Source of the DNA: Doris montereyensis
Lineage: Eukaryota > Mollusca > Gastropoda > Nudibranchia > Dorididae
Length of the DNA: 64,000 bases
Assembly: GCA_037039925.1 (NCBI GenBank)
Contig: JAXRKP010000998.1
Location: forward strand, 46,001-110,000
Direction: 5' to 3'
Shown: in pieces, positions 34,935 through 64,000 of the stretch
How the letters are laid out: every line of letters starts with the position of its first letter
Position numbering within the stretch: position 1 is the stretch's first letter
Made by a program: the position numbers and the translations under genes
The notes under the pieces: generated by a model
What the model saw: the letters and a program-made list of their open reading frames with translations, nothing else
Database searches by the model: none
What the model was told of the DNA's origin: nothing

Positions 34935-36178
34935 CAACCCCACCCGTCCTCAGGCTAAAGATGAATAGATAAATATAAATTATGTCAAACTTTGATATCT
35001 AAAACAAGTAAAAATTAAGGGGAAGGTCAGAGCTGAAACTGAGGCAGCCGATGGCACTAGCAATCACAACAACCATTATGTAAAGTATGTAAATAAATGT
35101 AGGCATATTATAATACTATTTTCTTGCTATGCGTCCACAGTATCACCCTTCCCGTGATTTAAATAATTGCTTATGTTCGAAATGGATTTTTCATTTATCG
35201 GTTGAATGCTTGAAAATATCAATATGTGTACTATTATTGTACTTTGATTTATGTGCGTCTGGTTATAAACATGTGATATCCAGTTTGTGCGAATAGAGGG
35301 CCGAGCTTTTTCATGTTCATAAACATTTAAATTTTTCACTTTTTCAGTTGATGCGTGTTTGCGAAGTTTTCAATGCAGTTTCTCTTATGCCGATTTTCTC
35401 GTTTCATCTAAATTGCGACATGTTTCCTCAACATGTTTTAAACACAGACGGAAACAATTATGATTCCAAATATTGTTGCACTTTATCGATACTACTAGAA
35501 GGACGTGGATTTGTATCACCAGATCTAGTCCACTGAATAGAGCTGATTTATACACTTTGTGGCGGTACTCTGCCCTTCAGTCAGGTTATTGCATAAACAC
35601 CCATTATCACGTCACGAATGCAGATAATATTCAGTTTTATATAAATGTGTCTTTAGAATCTGTGAGGATAACCAGTCTCGACTGAACTGAGGTTCTTTTT
35701 GAATTCAAAAGATAGACCTTAAATTCATTAAATTACGATAAGCGTATCCCCAATTTGGTTGAATTGATAATGTATTTTCAATGGACTACAGCAAATAGCC
35801 CAATTTTGCGCAAGATACATGTTTTTATAAATATTTGTCCTGTTAAGAATCTTTCACCTTTAGATTCGAAGCAATAGAGACACCCAAGTAAGGGCACGAA
35901 TTGATTACAATATCTGTCTTTTTGTTACAAATCATTGAAGAACCAATCAACATTCAAAATATGTTTTAAGATTCAAAATTAAATGACAATTCCTAAAACT
36001 CGCTTCAATTCTAGAAGTTTTGGCAAAACAGACACTCGCATATAATCTGTGAAACCAGTCTCTAGCCTATAAAATGCCCAATTTTGATAATGTTTATTAT
36101 AAATATTTGTGTTAGTGTGTCTGGAGTGCGACATTTGAAATTTAAATTATCTCTTTAAGAATATTTCAACTTTTATTG
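34935..36178. other. No gene or known repeat recognised
   Basis: AT-rich sequence. Short open frames at 35348-35685 lack domain signatures or codon-like conservation. Confidence 0.4.
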
Positions 36179-36440
36179 TAATGCGAAGTTTTGGCGACAG
36201 ACACTATAAAAATGTTCTACTACTACATAATCATTATTATTAGTTTCGGCGACAGGCGCTATAAAAATGTTCTACTACTACAAAATCTATTATTAGTTTC
36301 GGCGACAGGCGCTATAAAAATGTTCTACTTCTAAATCATTATTATTAATACTATAAAAATATTACTAATACAATCATTATTATTAGTTTCGGCGACAGGC
36401 GCTATAAAAAAATACTATTATTAAATATTATTAGTAATAA
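36179..36440. repeat. Tandem repeat around GGCGACAGGCGCTATAAAAA
   Basis: Four units of variable length (about 50-60 bp) share ttcggcgacaggcgctataa followed by attctactac and tattattag variants. Confidence 0.85.
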
Positions 36441-36554
36441 AAATTTCAGTATGTGTTTATCTTATTGATTTGATGTGCATGCACTAAAGTGTTACATTTT
36501 GTTAAAGTTAAAGTATTGAATACTATACACATCTACTACGGAAGCTGATAAAGT

Positions 36555-36645
36555 TGGGTGCAAGATGATTTAGCCCGGTATTACCTGCGCATACTACGAT
36601 TTAGCCCGGTCGCCGACAAAAAGCCAACGTTACGATTTAGCCCGC
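36555..36645. repeat. Three direct copies of GATTTAGCCCG
   Basis: gatttagcccggt, gatttagcccggt and gatttagcccgct at about 36567, 36598 and 36634. An inverted copy (cgggctaaattgtaac) lies at 38822-38837, on the far side of the MULE. Confidence 0.7.
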
Positions 36646-38837
36646 TTGAATAAGTATTTGAAAAGTACTCATGCGTTTATTCGATACTCTTGCGATTCAA
36701 TCAGCACAATCGAACTGACCACTCTTCAAATTGTCAGGCTTGGACTTAAATCAATTAAATATGGCTATATAACTGCTATATTTAATTTTGAATTAGTATG
36801 AACTCGAGCTCACATTAAGGTATAAAAGAAAGTGCTTGGGTCTCTTCAGTTTATTGCTGTCACGGAGATTACGGAGACAAAGCAAGGGGCACCCTGCCTG
36901 CTGTACAACGGATTCCGTTTCAGGATAAGAAGGTGAAATCAAGAGCACATTGCTTGGCGATGCACAGAGAGAATGTGTCCATCAACATGCACAATAAATA
37001 AATATGGATATGACTGACGAGTTGAGGTGCCCGGCCGTTCACAATGACAGCCAAGTAGATGTTACCAAACTCAGTATGGAAAAGACAAGAAACAGCATTA
37101 AAAGAAAAGCGCAGGTAAATACAGATAAATTGCCGCCACCTGAATCACCACTACCATCATCATCTTACTCTTACCACCACCACAAACATCACCACCACCA
37201 TCATCATTATTATCTTTGACACCCCACGTTCATCATCATCAACATCATTATCACCATTATTTTTTTTTACAGGAAATGAATAACACATTGCTCGGCAAAG
37301 ATGTTTGCGAAGAAACCATAAAGCAAGGAGCTCATTTGTCTTACAAAGATGCTACGAATCTGAAAGCGTCCTTCTACGAGAACGACTTAAACATCGACCA
37401 AAATTGCCGACCAGCGTGAGAAAGAAGTATTTGCTCTTATAGATCAAATGATTCTGACAGACTACAACATTTCTATCGTGAAGAAAGATCGGGAGCATGG
37501 TATTATGATATTCACCACGGAAGACAACATGTTACATCTTACAAAGAGAGTGGTATTATGATATTCACCACGCATTATGATAGACAACATGCTACATCTT
37601 ACAAAGAGAGTGGTATTATGATATTCACCACGGAAGACAACATGCTACATCTTACAAAGAGCGTGGCATTATGATATTCACCACGGAAGACAACATGCTA
37701 CATCTTACAAAGAGCATGAGAGCGTATTATGATATTCACCACGGAAGACAACATGCTACATCTTACTAAGAGCGTGCGGATATTTGGCGATGGAACCTTT
37801 ACCACATGTCCGAGCGAAGTTCTTTTACCAGCTCTTCACTCTACATGGATATTCACAACGGAAGACATGCGCCCTGTCCAAAGTTACAGCCTACTACTTG
37901 ATAAAGAAGACAACTCATGAGAGGATGTTAATGTTGTTTGAAGAAATTTGGACAGAAATGAATGTACTGTTCGCGCCAAAAGAATTACAGATAGACGTGG
38001 GCGTTGCAATTCATTCTGCCTTAACCTCTGTTTGGCCAGCATGCGTTATAACAGTGTGTAATTTTCACTTAGGCCAGGCTTGGTTTCGAAAAATACAAAA
38101 CAATAGGTCTGAATACAGAAATTCAAGGACAAAAACTCAGAAAGGGACAGTGGCTCAAACTTTTTTTTTGCATTGCCAATCCTACTACCAGAAAGTATCG
38201 AAGATTGCTTTGTGTTTACTTTGATGCATCAGCAGCCACATTGCAGCGTTGACAGAACAGTTCGTGGACTACATCTTCTCTAATTACATTTCTGACTCAG
38301 CTTCGTGCCCTCCGTTAATGTGGGCAGGAAATGAGAACGAGGAGGTCACTACAACAAATTCCTGCGAATCTTTTCATATGCATTTCAAGTAAAATCTACA
38401 GTGTCAGTGTCATCATCCTATCTTTCGTTTCTTAGAAGGTTTAAAGCACGAACAAGAGAAGACCATCCTTAAACTCAGATGCGCCGAACAACCCCGAAGC
38501 GAAGGAAAAGGAAAGAAGTGAGAGAGGCAAGGCAGAAGAAAAGAAAACTAATGGATTCATACGGAAGTGGGGAAACTCGAACAGATAGATTATCTACAGA
38601 AAATGGCTCCAAGAATGTGCCCTCCAAATGCGTAAATATTATGATATAGCAATCGTCCTGTATAAACTTTTATCTTTCAACAGTTTTATCTTTGTAACCA
38701 ATACAAATTCTAATGCAGCCATGTCACAGTCCAAAGCCTGTAAAATGCAGATGGGGATGTTTATTTCGTGAGCAATCAGGCATGCCCGGCGATACTACTT
38801 CGACAGTATCGATCTTGTGATCGGGCTAAATTGTAAC
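36629..38837 (+). mobile_element. Broken Mutator-like (MULE) transposon with FLYWCH zinc finger
   Basis: The termini are a 16-bp inverted pair, GTTACGATTTAGCCCG and its inverse with one mismatch. Coding remnants on plus: a FLYWCH finger (APCLLYNGFRFRIRR, stop, then EHIAWRCTERMCPSTCTI, 36877-37000); DVTKLSMEKTRNSIKRKAQ; a possible intron ending in ttttttttacag at 37272; then REKEVFALIDQMILTDY, a five-fold repeat of IMIFTTEDNMLHLTK, the first catalytic Asp in FGDGTF, and FFYQLFTLHGYS. Next come ITVCNFHLGQAWFRKIQ and NSCESFHMHFK with the final Glu. Stops and frameshifts abolish function. FLYWCH-plus-MULE architecture is typical of animal MULEs. Confidence 0.85.
37492..37770 (+). repeat. Five tandem ~54-bp units inside the MULE coding region
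   Basis: Each unit holds attatgatattcaccacg and aacatgctacatcttac. The unit encodes roughly 18 residues (IMIFTTEDNMLHLTKS), the strand just before the first catalytic Asp. Confidence 0.9.
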
Positions 38838-39269
38838 ACTTTTATCGCTTACCTGTCGACACGTGTTGACACCCTTTGAAGTCAAAAGATCAAAGAAACT
38901 GCACGACCGAGCTATATCGTAGTAATATGGTCTTTAATACACCACCTCGAGCTGAGTACCTGAGATGGCACTCTACCTTTACAACAGTAGCAGGTCTTCA
39001 CGTGCTACAATCCATTAATTGCTGTTTAGATCACATAGAGACAGATTGAACACACACACACACACACACACCTACACACACACACACAAAAGGTCAAAAA
39101 CATGTTATGTCCCCGACTCCTGGATCTGGAATCTGAGTTGTACAAAAAGAGAAGCATGTGAATTTACCTGTGTATAAAGAGGTCACAGTCATTGCTGAAT
39201 ACTCTTGAGTTTTGGAATTTTCATGGATTCTTTCAAATCAGATCTCAATGTCATAGATGGGAATATTCG
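38838..39269. other. No gene; short (CA)n at 39050-39088
   Basis: AT-rich, with a small CA microsatellite. Nothing else was recognised. Confidence 0.5.
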
Positions 39270-39435
39270 ACTATTAAATACGTGCGTGTAGTTTGAAGAT
39301 TGAATGTGTTTGCATTGAAATTTACTATATGCGGTGATCTCAGACTGAATTAAGAGAAACAGCAAGATCATGAAAGATAAATAAAAGAGTAAAATGAAAA
39401 AAAGTGGAGCCTACCAACTACCAGCATCGCCCGCC
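39270..39435 (+). repeat. Short interspersed repeat family S, copy 4
   Basis: cattgaaatttactatatgc, then ggtgatctcagactgaatta, gagaaacagcaagat and gcctaccaactaccagc. Confidence 0.65.
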
Positions 39436-39582
39436 AACCAACCACTTTGAAAACAAATTCTAACTGTTGTTTCAAGTTTTCTTTATACTTATCTGCTTAT
39501 CATCTCATCAGCTTCATTTGCTGTTTCTGTGCGTTTATTGCATTGCAGGTGTACTCACAATTATGTCCTTCATTTGAATATG

Positions 39583-39885
39583 TGGCGTCGGTGGCCGAGT
39601 GGTTAGGCTGCCGGCTTGGGGATCATGAGATTCTGGGGTTCGAATCCTGGAAACTCCATGTCCCACGTTGTGTTCCCTTGGGAAAGACACTTAACACGCA
39701 TTTCCCCCACTCGATCCAAGTGCAAAATGGGTACAAGCACTGGCTTGTGAGTAAAACCTGCGCCAGACAAGCGTCCTGTCCAGAGGTGATTACTATCACT
39801 TGTCACGCTTCACGCTATAGAAACCGGGATAAGCACCGGCTCTATAGGCCGTAAAGGCCTTGAAGGAACTTTTACTTGAAGGAAC
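39583..39885 (+). mobile_element. tRNA-derived SINE, family A, complete copy
   Basis: The head tggccgagtggttaggctgc (A box) and ggggttcgaatcctgg (B box) look like a tRNA-Leu/Ser-type promoter. The body has gggaaagacacttaacacgc and gggtacaagcactggcttg. The 3' end has ccttgaaggaactttt. No intact tRNA fold beyond the boxes was verified. Confidence 0.9.
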
Positions 39886-40159
39886 TTTTTCATGTACAGA
39901 TACATCTCTTGTGTATAATTTTTCGGGCATCTAATCTTTTCTCCTAAATCATTTCTTTAGTACATATTGTCTAAGTAAGTAAATAAATACGTCCCATACT
40001 CAGAGTTGAGCTTCGGGTAATCAGAGTTAGAGTCCTGATTTTTCTATGCGTACACCATAATAAAGTGGTTGTTGCCATTGTTTTTTCACGTCGCCTTTAA
40101 CGTAATCTAAGTAGGCCTAATGTAATAGGAATTTGCCAGATTAGTCTGTTCCAGTCTCC

Positions 40160-40916
40160 AGTGTAAGGTCTATCACGAATTCCTCCACTGTCTGTTCTTG
40201 CTAAATGTTACTGCAATGTCCTTTTTCAGCCATGATCTCGGGATAAGTGGCGCCAGTGTACAGGTCTATCACGAATTCCCCCACTGTCTGTTCTTGCTAA
40301 ATGTTACTGCAATGTCCTTTTTCAGCCATGATCTAGGATGAGTGGCGCCAGTGTAAGGTCTATCTGAATTCCCCCCCCCCCCTGTCTGTTCTTGCTAAAT
40401 GTTACTGCAATGTCCTTTTTCAGCCATGATCTCGGGATGAGTGGCGCCAGTGTAAGGTCTATCACGAATTCCCCCCACTGTCTGTTCTTGCTAAATGTTA
40501 CTGCAATGTCCTTTTTCAGCCATGATCTCGGGATAAGTGGCGCCAGTGTAGGTCTATCACGAATTCCCCCACTGTCTGTTCTTGCTAAATGTTACTGCAA
40601 TGTCCTTTTTCAGCCATGATCTCGGGATGAGTGGCGCCAGTGTAAGGTCTATCACGAATTCCCCCCTGTCTGTTCTTGCTAAATGTTACTGCAATGTCCT
40701 TTTTCAGCCATGATCTCGGGATGAGTGGCGCCAGTGTAAGGTCTATCACGAATTCCCCACTGTCTGTTCTTGCTAAATGTTACTGCAATGTCCTTTTTCA
40801 GCCATGATCTCCAGGATAAGTGGCGCCAGTGTAAGGTCTATCACGAATTCCCCCACTGTCTGTTCTTGCTAAATGTTACTGCAATGTCCTTTTTCAGCCA
40901 TGATCTCGGGATAAGT
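40160..40916. repeat. Minisatellite, ~95-bp unit, eight copies, abutting a SINE head
   Basis: The core ctaaatgttactgcaatgtc recurs eight times from about 40202 to 40869, each with tttttcagccatgatctc and agtggcgccagtgtaagg. The last unit runs straight into the SINE head at 40917 (agtggcgtcagtggccgag). Confidence 0.95.
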
Positions 40917-41212
40917 GGCGTCAGTGGCCGAGAGTGTTGGTTAGGCTGCCGGACTGGGTATCATGAGGTCCCGAGTTCGAAACCTAACAAGGCCAGATCC
41001 GACGTTGTGTTCCTTGGGAAAGACACTTAACACGCCTTTCCCAACTCTACCCAGGTGCAAATGGGTACAAGCACTAGCTTGAGAGTAAAAACTTGCGTCA
41101 GACTAGCGCCCTGGCCAGGAGGTGATTATTGTCACCTGTTCCGTTTCACGCTATAGAAACCGGTACGCTCCGGCTCTATGGGCTTTAAGGACCTTGAAGG
41201 AACTTTACCTTA
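40917..41212 (+). mobile_element. tRNA-derived SINE, family A
   Basis: Head tggccgagagtgttggttag, B box cgagttcgaaacct, body gacacttaacacgcctttcc and tacaagcactagcttgagag, 3' end accttgaaggaacttta. Closely related to the copy at 39583. Confidence 0.9.
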
Positions 41213-41723
41213 CTTTTACTTCTTGGGATAAGGATATTCAATGGTTCAGCTTACTTGTGCTATTGTTGTCCTTACTTCATTTATAAAGTGTCTCTCTTTA
41301 TCGTTTTATTTTCCACTTTATGAGAAGTGCCACCTTAAGTTCAACAATTGTAATTATAACAAGCAAATTGTTCTGTTTGGATATTTCAATTTTGATCTTT
41401 CTTGGTTAGAGTGAAATGAACGTTGCTGTGGTTTGTTAGTTTATTGTTTTTTGGTGGCTTTACGTAACAATATGTTGAATGAGAAATTCTGAGCTCTGAG
41501 CCTATGAAAAAGATTGAGGATGGCATGGATGATGAGATATTTGGAAGGGGTGGGAGGGAGGAAGGGAAAGAGGGGGAGGGGGAGGGATATTATATTCCAA
41601 CAATGTTACAACTACTAATGAATCAACTCAACATTTAATGTATAAATACCATTAAAAGTGTGTGTGTGAGTGTGTGTATGTGTGCGTGGGGGACGATCTA
41701 AGAATGAGTACTTTATAGTTCAT

Positions 41724-41879
<156 letters not shown>

Positions 41880-42504
41880 TAACATATTTCCCCGCCATTA
41901 TTTTTCTTGCTCAGATTTCTCCCAACTTTATTTTCCGTTGTGTTAACAATGTAAATAATGAACTGATAAAACACAACCATATCACCACGATCTAAACCTG
42001 TCTATTTCATCTTTGTATTATCCATTACCTTTCGACGATTAGACAATATATACTTTTATTGCGAGCTCCCATTTACATCATTAATGGACAGAAAATTAGT
42101 CTCATGGGCAGAGAACTCGTATTACGAAGTCACTTCATTGGTGGCCAGTGCTTTAAAGATTGATTATAAAATATGATATTATGCTTATATTTCAATGGAT
42201 TTTATCGTAGAAAAACGTGATAACTTTTCACAATCAAGCAATTGATGATAAAAAGAAAAACATACAATATGGTGTCATTTTGTTGGTCATTGATGTTTCC
42301 ACATCAATTCAGAAGAACTTTTAAAATTATCCTTTTTTTCCTAAACGCTCATAAAAACCAACCCAAATTATAAATAAATGTCTTGTATCTTCAAGGTGAC
42401 GTCCTCAGTGTCTGTCCTTCCAGACATGAAGCAGACACGTGCCAGAGCTGAGTTGGAAAATTAGGTAACGGAATTGTTGGTTGGGATAGACATTAGCGTT
42501 GCTC

Positions 42505-42940
42505 ATCACAGTAAATAGAGCAAGTTGAAAGGTAAAGTAGTTTCCTCGTCACAGTAAATAGAGCAAGTTGAAAGGTAAAGTAGTTTCCTCGTCACAGTAA
42601 ATAGAGCAGGTTGAAAGGTAAAGTAACCTCCCTCGTTACAGTAAATAGAGCAAGTTGAAAGGTAAAGTAACTTCCTCGTTACAGTAAATAGAGCAAGTTG
42701 AAAGGTAAAGTAGCTTCCTCGTCACAGTAAATAGAACAAGTTGAAAGGTAAAGTAACTTCCCTCGTCACAGTAAATAGAACAAGTTGAAAGGTAAAGTAG
42801 CTTCCTCGTCACAGTAAATAGAGCAAGTTGAAATGTAAAATAGCTTCCATCGTTACAGTAAATAGAGCAAGTTGAAAGGTAAAGTAACTTCCTTCGTCAC
42901 AATAAATAGAGCAAGTTGAAAGGTAAAGTAGCTTCCCTCA
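42505..42940. repeat. Minisatellite, ~43-bp unit, ten copies, abutting a SINE tail
   Basis: The core agtaaatagagcaagttgaa recurs about ten times, with gtaaagtagcttcctcgt between. The last unit passes into the reverse SINE at about 42938 through gtaaagtagcttccctcaag, which resembles the SINE tail gtaaagttccttcaag. Confidence 0.95.
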
Positions 42941-43228
42941 AGGCCGTTACAGCCCATAGAGCTGGAATTTGTCCTAGTGGTTCTACACAACGAAGTGGAA
43001 CAACCGGTAATACATGGCTTCCTGGAAGGGCACACTAGCTTGTTGCAGATTTTACTTCCCATTTGATCCTAGTACCTATTTGCATTTGGGCCGACTTTGG
43101 AAATGAGTGTTTTTTCCTAAGGAACCCAAAGTCGGACCTACCTAGCAATGCCATGATTTGAGCCCAGGACCTCTCGATCTCAAGTCCGGCTTCATTATCA
43201 TAATACGGCTACCGTAGCCATCAATGGT
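42938..43228 (-). mobile_element. SINE family A, diverged
   Basis: Reverse orientation: aaggccgttacagcccatag, agcttgttgcagattttac and a degraded head ending near acggctaccgtagcc. Strongly mutated. Confidence 0.75.
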
Positions 43229-43867
43229 AAATACCTGGTAAAGCTGAAATACTTATCAAACTGCATGAAAGGACCCACACTTTATTGCCATATATTTTCA
43301 GCCATTTACAATTCACGTGAATTAATTTTATTTCCTTAAGTCCATTGTATGGTTCAAAAGGAAACATCCCTCATTTTATTTTCAAATCATGAAAACCAGT
43401 CATAAATTAGTTTCCAAGACCAGAATTTCTTCATAAACTTCATAAATAAACTATGGCTTAACGGTAAAGTTAAATTTTACCAAAATTTCTTGGAAGGAAA
43501 CATTTTCAAAGAAAAAAACGAAAGAATGAAAACATTCACAAAACAACAAACTTCCACCAATGAAATATTAGTGAGATAAGATGAGACGAAAGGTGACATC
43601 AATAAATATTGGCATCAGGTATCGCAAGAGTATGGCCAGGCAAGTAGACGATAGTAATTCTTCCCCTTCAATCTTCTTATGAGTCTGAGGCAGGCATTGG
43701 CGATCATAGATCTCCATTCTTCTGTCATTCGCTGATCCTTCTCAATTTATAAGTTAAAACTTAAATAGTAAGTAGAATACCAAAGTGCTTCAATCATTGA
43801 TGGCAAAAGCACTAAACAACATTTTAAAGGAAAGAAAGAAAAAGTCTCATAACAATAATAATCAAGT

Positions 43868-43868
43868 C

Positions 43869-43957
<89 letters not shown>

Positions 43958-43961
43958 TAAT

Positions 43962-44031
<70 letters not shown>
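43868..44031. repeat. (AAT)n microsatellite
   Basis: About 160 bp of AAT units. Next to it, ctatagcgcccactcccatc (44078-44097) resembles the GCGC-ended 3' end of a retroposon. Confidence 0.98.
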
Positions 44032-44177
44032 CCCAATAATACTAATAATACTAATAATAGTAATATATTTCATTTCTATAGCGCCCACTCCCATCTTATT
44101 GACAGCTCTAGGCGCACAAGGAACGCCATACCCTCATGCTTCCCTCTTTGTCAGTTTGAGTAGCTGACTGTTTGCTT

Positions 44178-44470
<293 letters not shown>

Positions 44471-45071
44471 TTACGACACTGCTATCTCACACTCACACAT
44501 ACGATACCTCGGATCTGGGTCTTTTGAGAAAGCTTGAACCAAGCATAGACAGCCGTGAAAACTGTCACATGATCTTGATACTTTATGTGTACACTACTGT
44601 TTGGTTCTTTGGAGTGGATTGAGGTGAAAATGTTTCTTTCTCTGATGTGACAGGCTACATCAACATAGCCATAAGTGACAATCTTCAACATAGCCAAAAG
44701 CAGCAGTCTTATCTTCGAAATAGCCAAAAGCAGCAATCTTCAACATAGACATTCTTACTACTGTAACTGCGGATGGTTTATGTACGCTATTTCTTTCCTT
44801 TCATGCAGTTGCATTCTCAAATATAATCTTGCCTTTGACGTTACTAGTTCACGTACAAGTTACTCATGCCATCACTGTACACAATGGACTAAGTAAATTC
44901 AAATAAATGAAATGGAAGTATGCAGAACGACAAGCGTATCTTACACAAACGGGAGTGTAAATTTGGGAAGGGAGCATGAATAAGGAAACAATTCTTTTAG
45001 GCCATGATAAAACAACAACCCAAACCATGTTGAAGCGTATAAAATAAAACAAAAGCAATGCATTGTAGCAA
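44471..45071. other. No gene recognised; short imperfect repeats
   Basis: Three close copies of aacatagccaaaag/aaatagccaaaag at about 44688-44750. Nothing else was seen. Confidence 0.4.
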
Positions 45072-62704
<17,633 letters not shown>

Positions 62705-63339
62705 CTAATAAGGGCAAAATAATCAATCAATCCTCCAATTTCGATCAAATCATAAACAATTTAACTAAAAATCTAGATCTAGCCAATATCACTTATTACT
62801 AGAGTCTAACTCAGAGATCTACTCTTACTTCTCATTACAGCCATGTTAGTGTAGGCAAAAAACCCCGATAACATGGATAGTTTCTATTAGATCTAGATTT
62901 GATCTAAATTTTACATCTATATCTGCAACATGTTATTTTCTTCAAACTTGTACTGATTAGACGAATGGAAACTCAATAGAAAAGAAAATTGACTCCGCGA
63001 ATTTCCGTTCATAATTCTGTGCGCTGTGTTAGATATAGGCCCGGATCTATTTGGGTACTAATCAGTTGCATGCACTTTGCATGGCTCATTGCTATCTAGA
63101 ATTTTCCACCAAGCAGATTCTAAAAGTGGAAGGCAGTATTGCACGGCACTTGCCGACTGAATGCTACGCTGTTTAATATAAATCTATGTTTCACATCACC
63201 CGGGTTACGAAGCCACATGTTGCGGATTCGAAGTAATTATTGGTTCAAGAACTGAGTCGGACATTTTTTGCAAGCAGTGTAAATATCTACCTAACATTTC
63301 CACAATCGTAGATTATCATAACTGTTCTACTACCCTACT
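62705..63339. other. No exon recognised upstream of GDPGP1
   Basis: The GDPGP1 start exon and promoter may lie here. Several AGATCTAGATC-type motifs occur at 62770-62900. No coding match found. Confidence 0.35.
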
Positions 63340-63356
63340 TCCGCTGCTACTACTAA

Positions 63357-63816
<460 letters not shown>

Positions 63817-64000
63817 CCCATAGGTATTGATAATGTTAATATGCTCTCTCTTGTAACCTGTCTTACGTATTATTCAGTTGACAAAAATTGTAATACATGT
63901 ACATGTAATAATTGTACTAAAAGCACCATACTTGATATAAAAAACAGAGTAAAGGGGAAGGAGTTATTACTACAAATTAAATCACAACACAACCTTCATT

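Noticed and set aside
39583..39660. Functional tRNA gene
   Set aside because: A and B boxes are present but the sequence continues into a shared 300-bp SINE body with a common 3' end; the same holds at 40917 and 45772.
40160..40916. CRISPR-like array or gene family of 95-bp units
   Set aside because: Units are contiguous with no spacers; a minisatellite.

Overview
This window is animal nuclear DNA. It is AT-rich, gene-poor, intron-rich and crowded with microsatellites, tRNA-derived SINEs and non-LTR retrotransposons. The protein matches, the SINE type and the transposon mix fit a mollusc best, perhaps a gastropod; that placement is inference. All host exons lie on the minus strand. No prokaryotic features, rRNA genes or convincing functional tRNA genes were seen.

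Region by region. (1) 410-21486 holds about 21 short exons of a NEMF/Rqc2 homologue, the ribosome quality-control factor. The N terminus lies at high coordinates and the C-terminal part runs off the left edge. Its introns carry a SINE, two copies of a CAGGGATG-ended DNA transposon, a pogo-like MITE and an (AG)n array. (2) 21.5-25.3 kb is intergenic and ends in a dense block of simple repeats. (3) 25.3-35.0 kb is a retrotransposon graveyard: a CR1/L2-like LINE, then an RTE-like LINE (both minus) whose endonuclease region is split by a nearly full-length plus-strand LINE. (4) 36.2-38.9 kb holds a broken MULE transposon with a FLYWCH zinc finger and a five-fold internal repeat. (5) 39.3-44.5 kb holds SINEs, two minisatellites that each abut a SINE end, and microsatellites. 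(6) About 45.1-62.7 kb is a second minus-strand gene, GDP-D-glucose phosphorylase (GDPGP1). Its HIT-type histidine triad (NHFHFH) is on exon 49301-49401. One of its introns holds a roughly 2 kb satellite of an 18-bp unit.

The two genes are unrelated in function: NEMF acts on stalled 60S ribosomes and GDPGP1 is a metabolite-repair enzyme. Both have conserved exon sequence and consistent splice sites, yet many exons carry 1-2 base indels, mostly in short homopolymer runs. I read this as assembly error rather than pseudogenisation, so simple ORF calling recovers neither protein. Most long open frames here (poly-I/L/Y, RERERE, KLTCFL) are translated simple repeats.

The observations most worth a second look are: the intronic 18-bp satellite, which grew inside one copy of an interspersed repeat and shows CpG-decay-like variants and a 54-bp higher-order pattern; the near-perfect in-frame tandem duplication of a NEMF exon; the six-copy, same-orientation short repeat family; and minisatellites that start at SINE ends.
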